From Siphonodentalium dalli (Eukaryota; Mollusca; Scaphopoda; Gadilida; Siphonodentaliidae), in contig CP136061.1 of NCBI GenBank assembly GCA_032622095.1, forward strand, positions 16,618,440-16,682,439: DNA of 64,000 bases, read 5' to 3'. How positions within the stretch are numbered: position 1 is the first letter of the stretch; each line of letters begins with the position of its first letter. A program made the translations under genes and the position numbers. Shown here in pieces: positions 22,907-34,200 of the stretch. The notes below the pieces were generated by a model. The model searched no databases, was not told the DNA's origin, and saw nothing but the letters and a program-made list of their open reading frames with translations.

Positions 22907-23959
22907 AAAATGCTAGTGAATTCCTTAGATAAGTTAACCCTTTATAAACTAATTAATTCCTAAGATAACTTAACCCTTTATAAACTAAATGAAATCATTA
23001 AATAACTTAACCCTTTATAAACTAATAGTCCATAAGATAACTTAACCCTTAATAAACTAATGGATTCCTTAGATAACTTAACCCTTTATAAACTAATGGA
23101 TTCCTTAGATAACTTAACCATTTATAAACTAGTGAATTCCATAGATAACTTAACCCTTAATAAACTTATGAATTCCTTAGATAACATAACCCTTTGCAAA
23201 CAAATGAATTATTTAGATAGCCTAACCCTAGATAAACTAATGGATTCCTTAGATAACTTAACCCGTAATAAAGTAATGAGTTCATTAGATAGCCTAACTA
23301 TTTATAAACTAATGAATTCTGTATATAACTTAACCCTTTATAAACTAATGGATTCATTAGGTAACTTAACCCTTTATAAACAAATAGATTCATTAGATAA
23401 CTTAACCCTTTATAAACTAATGGATTCCTTAGATAACTTAACCCTTAATAAACTAATGAATTCCTTAGACAACTTAACCATTTATAAACTAATGAATTCC
23501 TTAGATAGCCTAACCCGTTATAAACTAATGGATTCCTTAGATAACTTAACCCTTTATAAACTAATGAATTCCTTAGATAGCCTAACCCGTTATAAACTAA
23601 TGGATTCCTTAGATAACTTAACCCTTAATAAACTAATGAATTCCTTAGACAACTTAACCATTTATAAACTAATAAATTCCTTAGATAGCCTAACCCGTTA
23701 TAAACTAATGGATTCCTTAGATAACTTAACCCTTTATAAACTAATGGATTCCTTAGATAACTTAACCCTTTATAAACTAATGGATTCCTTAGATAACTTA
23801 ACCATTAATAAACAAATGGATTCATTATATAACTTAACCATTTATAAACTAGTGAATTCCATAGATAACTTAACCCTTAATAAACTAATGAATTCATTAG
23901 ATAACTTAACCCTTTATAAACTAATGAATTCCTTAGATAACGTTTGTCTGACTGAATAA
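22907..23959. repeat. 36-bp minisatellite, ~29 units
   Basis: Unit 'ttccttagataacttaaccc' plus 'tttataaactaatgga'. From 23060 the 36-bp length keeps a 299-codon frame open (repeat MDSLDNLTLYKL). The first units (22907-23060) are out of register or contain stops, and unit-to-unit differences are mostly amino-acid changing (CTT/ATT, AAC/AGC, CTT/CGT). That argues against selection on a protein. Confidence 0.95.
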
Positions 23960-24186
23960 ACTAGTACCAGAGCAGTGGAAATTCAAAAATAAGTAATCAT
24001 TAGCAAGTCATATGTATAACTGAAATGCACAAGGAAAATAGCTATTGAGTGTACCCCGATTTTGAACATCAACACACCTCATATATTTAAAAGATGTTCA
24101 TAAAATACATATAATCCTATTCACTCGTAGGTACAATAACTCGTGAAACAATTATCTAACTAATCCATTGCATGAGTTCCAGTTAG

Positions 24187-24653
24187 CAGCTATGATGGTA
24201 TCACCCCCCCCCCCCCTCACCATGAATCCTGAATACCATTTAATTTTGGGGGGTGAATCCTGAATACATGTTAAGAAATAATATGCGATAAATGACATAC
24301 AAATTGACTGTTTTAATATCAGACAGATACAAGCAGAAGTTACATAGACACATTATGATCCATTATACCTGACATGATATTGGAGTAGAGTTTTATGCGC
24401 GTTATGAGGCCGTTATGATACGATTAATGATACTTTACGATGACATGGTGGTCGAATATGCCCAAGAAGCTATTCTACCCACCCATTCATACATATAACT
24501 AGCACAAAATATTATTTTGCGCCATCAAAACCTGCGTCCAAGATGTTTTGCTTGAACCCGAATACGAGTTAATTCCGGGGTATGAATCCCGAGTACGGCT
24601 TCAAAACACCCTGAATCCCGCGTACCGAAAAGGAGGGGTGATATCCTCAGCTA
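24187..24653. mobile_element. Possible MITE with AGCT...ATCACCCC terminal repeats
   Basis: AGCTATGATGGTATCACCCC near 24187-24206 and GGGGTGATATCCTCAGCT near 24633-24650 form an imperfect terminal inverted repeat. Both flank interiors contain 'tgaatcctgaatac'/'tgaatcccgagtac' segments. A poly-C run of about 14 lies at the left terminus. No clear target duplication was found. Confidence 0.4.
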
Positions 24654-24788
24654 TCCGTACGGTTAAAGGCACAGTCTAGAGATTACACAGTCTAGAGATA
24701 ACATAAAATTTTGTGACCTAGGTTCCTGGTCCTGAGAATATATATCACTCACCAGGGCGCCATGTGTATAACTATTGTTTCGTCACAA

Positions 24789-25939
24789 TCATTGACCTTG
24801 AACCCGTCTGGGGTCGCGCATGATGTCCGGGTGTGTCACACGTTGCGTCAATGGAGCTACCAGCGGCAAAGGGCGGAATACAGGCGAGTCTGTCTGACGT
24901 CGGATATCCGGGTTGCTAAGGTTATCGGATGATGGTGATGGTATTTGCTGCTGCGTATGCGAAGTTGAGTCTGTTGACATGTCTGGCTTAGAGTCAACTA
25001 CACGAGAATACTTCTCGCCTGAACTAACAGTCAATGGTTTCGGTGCAACATTCTGGTGGACATTAAAGTCTTTCTGAACATTGGTATACAATGGCCGCCG
25101 CATTTGGCTTAAGTCCTGGTAGTATGGAGGATCTAAATATTGTGATGAGTAATAGTCATAATCGTACTGGGGTATGCGTCCCATATACTGTTGCATTTGG
25201 GCAGAAACTCGCCGTTGTTGTTGGTATGGTTGTTGTTGTTGCTGGTACGGTTGTTGTTGTTGTTGCTGGTATGGTTGTTGTTGGTACTGATATGGTTGTT
25301 GTTGGTATGGGTGTTTTTGTTGTTGGTATGGGTGTTGTTGTTGCTGGTATGGTTGTTGTTGCTGCTGGTATGGTTGTTTTTGTTGTTGTTGTTGTTGTTG
25401 TTGTTGTTCTGGTTCTCGTTGTGGTTGTGGTTTTTGTTGTCGCGGCTGAAATTGCGGAGCTTGTGGCTGGTTTTGGTTCATATAACCGGCGAAACCAGCT
25501 CCGTTGCTAGGAAACTGCATAGGCGCAGCCGGTGGTGGTCCGTATCCCCGAAAGTTGGCCCCGTTGCTAGGAAACTGACCCGCAAACGGATCTTGTCTCT
25601 GATTTCCTAAAAATTGAGGGAATCCACCATTAAGAATGCCTGGGAAAATAGGCGCTCCTCCGGCCGCGGCGACTGGGATGGGAACCGGAAAGTATTCCTT
25701 ATGGAAGTAGTGCTTTTCGTATTCCACGTGAGTGTTTTTGCTTTCTTTCTTGTGGTCGGTTACGTTCGATATATCCTTGTGATCCTTGTCTTTCTTGCGT
25801 GACTTGTGGTCGCTCGAGCTACTTTTGCTTTTTTCGTGTTTATCTTTGAGATACTCGCTGCTCGAGCTTTTAGATTTGTGTTCTTCGTGTCGGCTGCGTT
25901 TCTCCTCGTCGCTGCGCTCCTCCTCCTCCTCCTCGTCTC
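24789..25939 (-). CDS. Last exon: charged, then Gln/Pro/Tyr-rich low-complexity tail of a CBM14 protein
   Basis: The frame is open from an AG acceptor (25941-25940, TATAG) to a TGA at 24789-24791, about 383 codons. It starts with an acidic run (DEEEEER) and ~70 residues rich in Ser, Lys, His, Asp and Glu. A Tyr/His/Phe/Pro segment (EKHYFHKEYFPVPIPV) follows, then Gly/Pro/Phe/Asn-rich sequence, a long PYQQQQQ-type tract (~25200-25430) and a less repetitive tail with proline and charged residues. The exon begins with two spare bases, which complement the single spare base at the end of the CBM14 exon at 27176. No membrane segment is seen. Chitin-binding plus low-complexity architecture is common in molluscan extracellular matrix proteins; that role is inference. 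Confidence 0.6.
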
Positions 25940-26005
25940 CTATAATACAATATGTATTATAAAATATGCGGCGAATCTATGAAGATATAATACTCTTCAG
26001 TCTCT

Positions 26006-26458
26006 TTAAAGGAACTCAATACGATGAGACGGTCCCCATACCACCAAGAAACAACAACAACAACATTTCTTCAAAATACGCTTTAGTTATCAGAATCGAT
26101 TTATTGCAACAAAATAATGCTAACTACTGTCAACTATGCTATCAAATTTCTCAAAGATTTTTATTTATCAACATTTTGTTCAACAAAATATGGCCGTATC
26201 ATCACTAAAGTATAACGAATTGCCACTTGATTTTAGAGTTATCCATCTTCATCCTCAATTTTGTCCGAGACCCTCCGTTTTACAACGTGTATCTGGGCCA
26301 CATATTATTACACATCTCGAGAAATAACAAACTTCGATATCTATCTGATCCCTCTGAGCTTTTATGGGTGGGTTCCTCGACTCGAATCAAATATTTTTTA
26401 CCCCCGAAGCTAACGAAATAGTAATTTAGGAGCGTCTGATCGGATTGAGTACCTTTAA
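26006..26458 (-). mobile_element. TTAA MITE family 2, copy in the CBM14 intron
   Basis: Flanked by TTAA at 26006-26009 and 26455-26458. The termini read AGGAACTCAATACGAT at the left and ATCGGATTGAGTACCT at the right. Interior landmarks (caacaacaacaac, GACGGTCCCCATACC, CTCGACTCGAATCAAATA) match the copies at 46983 and 63184, the latter in the opposite orientation. No ORF. Confidence 0.85.
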
Positions 26459-26901
26459 AAAGCCCATGAAAATTTCAATATATTTACATCTCTGGATATC
26501 TCATTCATAATCAGTTACTGAATGGATGGGATTCCTTCATTTCATTGGAGGGTGGCGAAGCACGCACATTATTTAATTGGTTCATGGCATAACGGATCAC
26601 TTCACAGATCAGAGGTCAATGATGTGTTGGCAAGTTTCCCACGCATTGTTAAACTCAACGATATGCGTGACTGATTATTCTTTCGCATCTTGATGTATTT
26701 ATAACTATTTCTAAGTACTGCGATTCTCACAAACATTTACTATACGCAGGAATGCACTCCATATTTGGAAATGGTTATTATTACGTCATGTTGTGAATGC
26801 CGCGTCGATGTACATGTTGTAAAATCCGTTAGGTTTATCGTCGGCTTTTTAAAGTGACTGAATACTCCTGTGGGCCAAATAATAACTGAAATCGAACTCA
26901 A

Positions 26902-26990
26902 TGAGCTATGGTGAATCCATCGAAGGGTGGGTCGCTCGACTCAAACCAAATATCTTACACCCCTTAAACAGAAGAACTATTAATTTACGG
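26902..26990 (-). mobile_element. Fragment of TTAA MITE family 2
   Basis: 'gagctatggtgaatccatcg' to 'gtcgctcgactcaaaccaaa' resembles the internal 'gagctttgatgggttc...ctcgactcgaatcaaat' segment of family 2. Neither terminus is present. Confidence 0.5.
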
Positions 26991-27175
26991 ATGTTAAATT
27001 GGACATGGGGGTATCATTTAATTTCTACTTTCTACACAAATAAAAAGGATGTAAGTACCGGCATAGTGTTCTTTATTTTATGTATTTATTATTATTTATG
27101 TTTTGTTTCGATTTTCTTTTGTATATATATTCTGTTTTTTTTTCCTTATAATTATATATAATATATATCATAAAC

Positions 27176-27415
27176 CTGATCTGGTAACTCGATTCAGCAT
27201 CTTCGATGACATCAGCACCCCCATACATGTTAGCTCCCGTGCGTCCACACATCTCTCGGCGTAAGGGTCGAACATAAAACCGTCAGAACACGTGAACACC
27301 TCCGCTCTACCACCCGTACACTGATAGTAGTGGTAACATTTCTCATCGTTACGATTCGCGTAAATACCATCCTCCTCCATACAGTCTAACGCTGCACGAG
27401 CACACGCCATTACAC
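27176..27415 (-). CDS. Chitin-binding type 2 (CBM14/peritrophin-A) exon
   Basis: A 240-bp symmetric exon bounded by a pyrimidine-rich acceptor (CCTCCCCTGTTCCAG at 27416) and a GTTTAT donor (27175), with phase-1 introns on both sides as is usual for exchangeable extracellular modules. The peptide shows all six cysteines of the CBM14 fold (..LDC..EKC..YQC..FTC..ERC..LTC) with the aromatic Tyr-His-Tyr-Tyr before the third Cys and the FMFDPYAERC turn. CBM14 domains bind chitin outside the cell, for example in peritrophic matrix, cuticle or shell matrix. Upstream exons with the signal peptide were not found. The phase fits the exon at 25939-24789, so the two are probably consecutive exons. Confidence 0.85.
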
Positions 27416-28329
27416 CTGGAACAGGGGAGGTTACTCTTCATTAGGATCAGTATACAATATACACGTCCAGACCCCGTCCGGTACGTGGATTCAAATGATG
27501 CACGAACCCATGTCAATGTATTTGAAACAAGGGAGGTCACTCACAATTGCCGCGCGTGTAACACCCACCTTGCAATGTCGTCATCCTGGTCCTCCATTCA
27601 TGCAGTTAATGTTACAGTGAAGTAATTATTTCCCATAGGCCTCAGTGTTAACATATAATGGCCTGCAGTCCTGACTATCCACAAATTGTGATAAATGAGT
27701 ACATGATCACCAGGATTGGCATCTCCGCAATGTTTCTGCAGGAAAAAAATAATATCGTCGAGCATGAAATGTACCTTTAAATTTGGGATTTATAATCTAA
27801 AGTCAGAATTGCATGAAAAAAATATTGACATTTTTTACCTCCCACCAAAATAATTCAATCCAGGAACCACGTGCTTTACAATGTGCCAATGTTTTGTTTG
27901 GAGTCTGAAATTTCAAGAGGAGTGATTGCATGTATTTTATATGTTTAAATATCGAAACTAATATTAACCAACCAGAGCCCAGATTTTTTTTAATTCTCTC
28001 CTGCATCCTGCGCTACCAATCGAATTACTTCACTGTAACCTAAAAAGCTATATGCGGACGCATGCCATCAAACTGAAACAGGGGAGTTTACTCGTAATCA
28101 CCATATACGAAACAGGGGGTGGGCCTTGGTTAAAGGTCCACTTAGTGTTCTAATCCATAGACCACATTACTTATATAACATATATAACACATTGTTTTAT
28201 GATATACCATTCGAAAGACGAAGCTTGGTAGTTTTTGGCTTAATTTTAATCTGGATCATATTTCCAGTCTATTTTTCTCGATGGTTGTGGAATAACTCTA
28301 TAAAATATACATATAATCTTATGCACTGT
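27416..28329. other. No further exon recognised upstream of the CBM14 exon
   Basis: A short motif 'aacaggggaggttactc' recurs with variation at ~27420, ~27528 and ~28078, all on the plus strand. No signal-peptide exon was recognised. Confidence 0.4.
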
Positions 28330-28590
28330 CACGGTGGGTAAATATAATGGGGGTGTCATGTGGGTTGATTTTAGAATCCCGATCACTTGGTGGAAGCTCC
28401 AAGACCACAGCTGTTTTGTATACCCTGGTGGAATATTTATATTTGTTTTTTGTCTTAGTCCATGCCAACAATTATAGTTTATAACAACGACTGTATAGAA
28501 ATAATTGGGGACGCAAACATTAAGTTGGCCTTGCAAAACAGTAATCGTGATTTAGGAAGAAGTACCCCAACTTGCACAGGCGGTTTATGT
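28330..28590 (+). repeat. Dispersed ~255-bp repeat, copy 1
   Basis: Shares long stretches with 31648-31903, for example 'aactccaagaccacagctgt' (here gctcc...), 'ccctggtggaatatt', 'gtcttagtccatgccaacaa' and 'acaacgactgtatagaaata'. Copies differ by small substitutions and indels. Family unknown. Confidence 0.8.
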
Positions 28591-29684
28591 TGTCAAAGTA
28601 AAACCCACGATTGAACTATAGTTAAGTGCTCTACTTGTCAAGGGAGCATCTGGCCTGGCGAGATATCCTCGCACAAATAGGTTCATAATCGACCTTCAAA
28701 TACTATTATAGATCCTGGTATTCTATGAAAAAAGGTTATTTGGTGTAAACAATTCAAAACATGATGAATATATTTTAACAAAACTTCTAATGGATGATTA
28801 TGTGTGATTGGAATGGGATGAGACAACAAGCCTATTGTGGCTTTTTTGTAAGTCCTCTCCCAGATCGCTCAAATTTCCCGAACTACATAAGGCCGTTCGA
28901 GCGAGTCAGGCGGGAATATTTGCTGGTTTGTGCTTTAGATAACTTAGTGGTGATTTTAGTATATAGATCACACTCAACAACAGATAGCAAGAGATAAGAT
29001 AAGAACTGGAGTGGGGTGAGATTTGGGGATTGAAGATAACAATGGGATGAAAGGAGAGTAGTTAGATTTAAGAAAGTTAAGAAAGATAGGATGGTCAATG
29101 GGGTGGGGGTAGTTAGATAAAAAAAAAGTTATTTGTTACTCAAGGGAAATTCCCATTGGATCATCTTGTGCACGCACCTGTAAAACATATTTTATTTGGA
29201 ACAGTTGTGCATTTCTATAATAAAATATATCTGTTCGCTCTGTATCAAGATGTGGTTCTTCGAAATAATGGGAATGGGTCATATGACACGGAATCAAGCG
29301 AAGTGACACACTGGCGAGCTTTACTAAAAACAATTGACATATCTGAGCCAATATGAGAACAAAAGAGCCATGTTATCTGACACATTAACAAACATAAAAT
29401 ATGCTAAGTGTGTCGGAATATTATGGGCAAATAGGTCGCCCTGACACACTTACGATGGTGGTGACACGGATTTTTGTTCAGTGTATGCAATTTACATATA
29501 TGTAGGTTAGTATGGGATTCTTTGATTCTTAAATAAGCCCATATGCAGCTGATTAGCGGACTTGTATCCGTTATTCAGTTTTATGGCGCTCGCCACAATG
29601 AAAACACATTTTAAAAAGCGTATCCGGTAAATTGTGAGTTGGTTTATTCGTGTTATATTCCGCCCATGAACTTATAATAAGTAA
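28591..29684. other. No recognisable feature
   Basis: Short ORFs on both strands at 28794-29356 lack domain character. Nothing else supported. Confidence 0.45.
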
Positions 29685-29830
29685 CAATGAGTAGGTGAGT
29701 AGGTAATGAGTAGGTAATGAGTAGGTAATGAGTAGGTAATGAGTAGGCAATGAGTAGGTAATGAGTAGGTAATGAGTAGGTAATGAGTAGGTAATGAGTA
29801 GGTAATGAGTAGGTAATGAGTAGGTAATGG
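29685..29830. repeat. 11-bp minisatellite (GTAATGAGTAG)n
   Basis: About 13 nearly identical units of GTAATGAGTAG. One unit has GCAATGAGTAG. Confidence 0.95.
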
Positions 29831-31060
29831 CACTAAAACACTCTCATTTTCAGTTCGTTATCGACTCAAAATGAGGCGATTCTAATCCGATGATGAACCT
29901 AAAACAATTCCTAATATAAGCTCAGAACGTGCTAATTTTCCGGTCTGTAGACGTGGCTACCAATGCTCACCTAATCCATCTTCATACCACTTTAATGATG
30001 TCATATCCTATTTGACGCCAAACTAGTCAAAATGTTGCAAGTTAACTTTAAGCTTAAATGAAAACTAAGTGCAATCACCAAACATTGTATGGCGCAACCA
30101 TCGTGAAAATACATAACCATCGTGAAAATACACAATCGTGAAAATACACAAAGCTTACGTTGAAAACGCTCTTTATTATCTACCGCTTTTGAGTGACGGG
30201 AACAGGGACGCTCTTTATAAGAGACGGAAACATGAACGCTCTTTATTAGAGGTGATCATAGGGATTTTTGCTGGGCTTTTGAAAGTCGATATCTGGCCAT
30301 TAAAACCTCATGTCATGGGTCAGATCAAAATATTTTATTGTTTGTATAGAAAAAGTAGATATCGTATATTGATAGTGTCAAATCGGACAGGGTGTATATA
30401 TCTTTAAATAAATGCAGAAGTTGGGAAGGTTGGATCCGCGATTTGATTGATAAAGATGTATACATATGGGGATGGGCCGTGGGTTTCGGGATCTGACAAA
30501 AAGTAACACATATCAACAAAAGTATACACCAATGTGTTGAGCTTTCTCGTGGAACTATGAATAATTTTTGTCAGAGACCTGTGTTCGGGATAAGAGATTT
30601 TACCTGCCACAACGAAAAGCTTCAATAAATAATCCATCTTTGATGAAGGTCGAACGTGTTAATGTCACACGAGATGAGATGAAGGATTAATATACGACGG
30701 GATATTTACACGAGGAAATCGTAGCCAGGAACAGGAACTAACGCTGGAAGCAATGCGTTGAGGCGTTCAAACGCGGAAGATATCTCCAATCGCGACATAA
30801 TTTTTAATAATGTTGACCGAGGTCAGCATTATATTCAATGTGGGTCAAAATAAGTTTTAATTAGGAGTAATTCATTAAGGGTACATGATCTCCACTGATG
30901 ACCAATTATGAATTGCACATCTTCCGTTCGTGCGCGTTCTGGTGTATACATCACTTCTGTCTGTATCGCAAAACCGAATCGTACATGAACATTATCTAGT
31001 AGAGTGATTCCCCTTATTACACTGGCGAGCATTGTGTTTGACTCACTTTAACTGCATCAC
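29831..31060. other. No gene recognised
   Basis: Between 30165 and 30255 the segment 'acgctctttataagag'/'acgctctttatta' appears three times. It is the reverse complement of the core of the 31-bp array at 34472-35095, so an outlying fragment of that family is present. Confidence 0.45.
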
Positions 31061-31096
31061 GTAAAATGATACTCAATATTAACAACATTTTACGAA

Positions 31097-31378
31097 ACCA
31101 TTGGGTTTGTTTTAACAAACTAAACTTTAAAAGTAAAATATCATTTTTAAAAGTCCCAATGCATTGGGTAAATCTCGTTTTACACCACAATAGTAAGATT
31201 TTACTAAATTTTAGTAACATTTGTTTCCAAATAAAAATTACATTTTACTTAACCAATGGGTTTGTTTTTTTAACTGACTAAACTATTAAAGAAAATTATA
31301 AAAAAAAAACGTTACCAAATGCATTGGGTAAATCTCGTTTTACACCATGTTAGTAAGATTTTGCTACATTTTAGAAAC
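31097..31378. repeat. Direct repeat of ~150 bp, two diverged units
   Basis: 'ccaatgcattgggtaaatctcgttttacaccac' with flanks at 31157-31190 recurs at 31317-31350, along with 'ttgggtttgtttt' and 'agtaagattttactaaattttag'-type segments before and after. Function unknown. Confidence 0.6.
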
Positions 31379-31433
31379 TGTTATGATATATATATATATA
31401 CAATATTTTAGTAACTGGTGTAATATTATATTA

Positions 31434-31647
31434 TTAACCTTTTTACACCGACAGCACCATCGTTGTCGTCGTCGACGTCCTTATATATGAGTCGCCCATA
31501 GGGAGCCTCGCATAATAAGAAATGCCTGGCTTACAAGGTCAATGTATATATTGTTAGGCCAATGCATTACCTTATATGCGACTCTCCCATACTAACCCAT
31601 ACTAACGGGAGCCTCGCATAAATAAGAGAATGCCTGGATTACAAGGT
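31434..31647 (+). mobile_element. Divergent relative of the double-hairpin MITE
   Basis: Starts TTAACCTTTTTACACCGACAG, a decayed version of the MITE terminus, and holds two decayed hairpins (about 31480-31530 and 31558-31636) whose centres read TCTCCCATACTAACGGGAGC rather than the usual CGACCATAGGTCG. No right terminus. Confidence 0.5.
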
Positions 31648-31903
31648 CAACTGTGGGTAAATCATGAGGTGTCATGTTGGTTGATCTGAGAATCTCGATC
31701 ATTTGGTTAAAACTCCAAGACCACAGCTGTCCTGTGCCCTGGTGGAATATTCATATTTGTGTTTTGTCTTAGTCCATGCCAACAATTATATAGTGTATAA
31801 CAACGACTGTATAGAAATAATCGGGAACGCAAACATTACGTGGGCCTTGAAAAACAGCAAGCGTGATTTATAGGAAGAATTACCACAACTTGCACAGGCG
31901 TTA
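31648..31903 (+). repeat. Dispersed ~255-bp repeat, copy 2
   Basis: Copy of 28330-28590. It ends at 'gcacaggcg', immediately before the TTAA of the hairpin MITE at 31906. Confidence 0.8.
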
Positions 31904-31905
31904 GG

Positions 31906-32315
31906 TTAACCCTTTACCCAACAAACCGGCCAAAACCGGCCAAAACCGGCCAAATAAAGCTGCAACAGCCTAAATTATCTTGGGTTTGTCTCAATAAAAC
32001 CATACAAATATGGATATCATTGGAACCGGCTCATTGACCACATTGTGATGATTACAGTTATGCCCTGTGCCAATGCATTCTCTTATATATGCGAGTCGAC
32101 CATAGGTCGCCTCGCATATATAAGAGAATGCATTGGCCTAAAAAAAATCTTTTTTTAACTCTTTTTACCATTTTTTCTTACATTCTTTAACAATTTTATA
32201 ATTTTTAATGTGTTAAGCCAATGCATTCTCTTATATATGCGAGGCGACCTATGGTCGACTCGCATATATAAGAGAATGCATTGGCACAGGGCCGTTCTGT
32301 TGGGTAAAGGGTTAA
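31906..32315 (+). mobile_element. Double-hairpin TTAA MITE, copy 3 (full length)
   Basis: TTAA at 31906-31909 and 32312-32315, with the same order of parts as copy 1: terminus, an extra CCAAAACCGG unit (CGGCCAAAACCGGCCAAAA), unique part, two 69-bp hairpins (first ~32068-32136, second ~32218-32285) and terminus. Confidence 0.85.
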
Positions 32316-32475
32316 TGCATTCTCGTATATACGCGAGTCTCCCATACTAACGGGAGCCTCGTATAAACAAGAGAATGCCTGGCTTACAAGGTCAATGTAA
32401 ATATTGTTAGGCCAATGCATTCTCGAATATATGCGAGTAGAAGACTCGCATATATAAGAGAATGCATTGGCACAG
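32316..32475. mobile_element. Second divergent hairpin segment next to copy 3
   Basis: Contains a decayed hairpin with the TCTCCCATACTAACGGGAGC centre (~32316-32370) and another ending in 'gagaatgcattggcacaggg' (~32411-32477). It is related to 31434-31647, so copy 3 appears to lie between or inside relatives. Confidence 0.5.
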
Positions 32476-32842
32476 GGTTTTCGCTAAAGTTTAGGAAGCT
32501 CCAGTCAAGGGATGGTTTATCTATATATTGACCATTCTGGTGACCTTTGCCGTGCGAAATATCAGGTGGATTTTTGGAACACATAATAATAATAAGACAT
32601 ATAATAGTAATGTCGATAGTATATCCACGGGACAGATTAGAAGCCATTCCGATAAGAAATTAGATCATGCCATGAAACTCTGCTCCAGTTACGGGCGTTA
32701 GCCAGAGTAGAGATTCATGGCATGATCTATTAATATATGAGAATTTGTTCACGCAGCGAATACTGGCCCAGGGCATCCATAAATATGATACATACTAGCT
32801 GAAACAGAGAGCCTTTATTCGGCGTCGGAGGGGCCCATGTGT

Positions 32843-33520
32843 GTCTTACGTTAGGGACCTATACATTCACATATGTTCACATTCGACTTATTAGTCTTAC
32901 GTTAGGGACCTGTACATTCACATATGTTCACATTCGACTTATTAGTCTTACGTTAGGGACCTATACATTCACATATGTTCACATTCGACTTATTAGTCTT
33001 ACGTTAGGGACCTATACATTCACATATGTTCACATTCGACTTACGTTAGGGACCTATACATTCACATATGTTCACATTCGACTTATTAGTCTTACGTTAG
33101 GGACCTATACATTCACATATGTTCACATTCGACTTACGTTAGGGACCTATACATTCACATATGTTCACATTCGACTTATTAGTCTTACGTTAGGGACCTA
33201 TACATTCACATATGTTCACATTCGACTTACGTTAGGGACCTATACATTCACATATGTTCACATTCGACTTACGTTAGGGACCTATACATTCACATATGTT
33301 CACATTCGACTTATTAGTCTTACGTTAGGGACCTATACATTCACATATGTTCACATTCGACTTATTAGTCTTACGTTAGGGACCTATACATTCACATATG
33401 TTCACATTCGACTTATTAGTCTTACGTTAGGGACCTATACATTCACATATGTTCACATTCGACTTATTAGTCTTACGTTAGGGACCTATACATTCACATA
33501 TGTTCACATTCGACTTATTT
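32843..33520. repeat. 42/51-bp mixed minisatellite, 14 units
   Basis: A 42-bp unit (from ACGTTAGGGACC to TTCGACTT) is followed in some copies by a 9-bp spacer ATTAGTCTT, giving 51 bp. The order from the left is long, long, long, short, long, short, long, short, short, then long ones. Units are almost identical. Both lengths are multiples of three, hence a 227-codon open frame without coding signs. Confidence 0.95.
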
Positions 33521-33734
33521 GATTCTGCAGTAAGCCAAGCCCAAAGTGAACTTATACAAGTTATTATGTTGGATGGCGCGGGCCACAGCGAAAACACATA
33601 TATAAAGAGCGCATATGTAGTCTGCAAATAGGCTCATATTGAACCTAATATTCACATTTTTTTAATTCTGAAATAGGCCCCACATTGAGCTTATTTTTTC
33701 AAAAACTAACACCGTTATAACCTCCGCCGGGGTA

Positions 33735-33832
33735 CCCCGAGTCAGCACACCAAATTTGGTTGAAATCGGTCTAGGTGAAATATCCGAACAGACATCCTAC
33801 TCTTTTATATATAGAATAAAAGTTGTGCACAT
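33735..33832 (+). mobile_element. Possible LINE/SINE 3' tail
   Basis: 'caccaaatttggttgaaatc' then a short gap, 'gaaatatccgaacagacatcc' and 'cttttatatatagaa' resembles the conserved 3' tail of RTE-type LINEs and their SINEs in invertebrates. Only the tail is present. Confidence 0.4.
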
Positions 33833-34029
33833 CAATATACTGTACATAACGCGGTTATAATCGATGGCATATAGTGCCTCGTGGATCATCGCACCCGGAG
33901 ACAATAGTACACGACGGACTATTTACACCGACTGATCGATCAGATGTCGTCTGCACACGATGGGAATCCCCCTTTGTGGTAAATATTAGTCACTTTCACT
34001 GTTTGATGCTTCTGCGTGCCCTGACACGC

Positions 34030-34200
34030 TGTCCTCTGATGATGACATGTTTGCTGACACAGGTGTATATATCATGATTGATGTCATAATCAAAAATCAA
34101 AGGAATAACACAACTCAGAGCTAAGAACATGTCCTTGTAGTAATTAAACAGTGAGTTGAATTTGTTGTTCGAGACATTACGGCCGCGTGATGTTTATCGA
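34030..34200 (+). repeat. Dispersed repeat, copy 1 (partner at 41695)
   Basis: Shares 'gtcctctgatgatgac' and 'ataatcaaaaatcaaaggaataacac' with 41695-41850. Confidence 0.65.

Larger units (their letters stand above)
25940..27175 (-). other. Predicted phase-1 intron of the CBM14 gene
   Basis: Donor CAG|GTTTAT at 27175 and acceptor TATAG at 25940, joining G + GA as a glycine codon. It contains a complete TTAA MITE (26006-26458) and a fragment of the same family (26902-26990). Confidence 0.5.

Noticed and set aside
25091-25610. Plus-strand Val/Leu-rich ORFs opposite the Gln-rich exon
   Set aside because: Antisense reading of the CAA/CAG tract of the minus-strand exon; low-complexity shadow.
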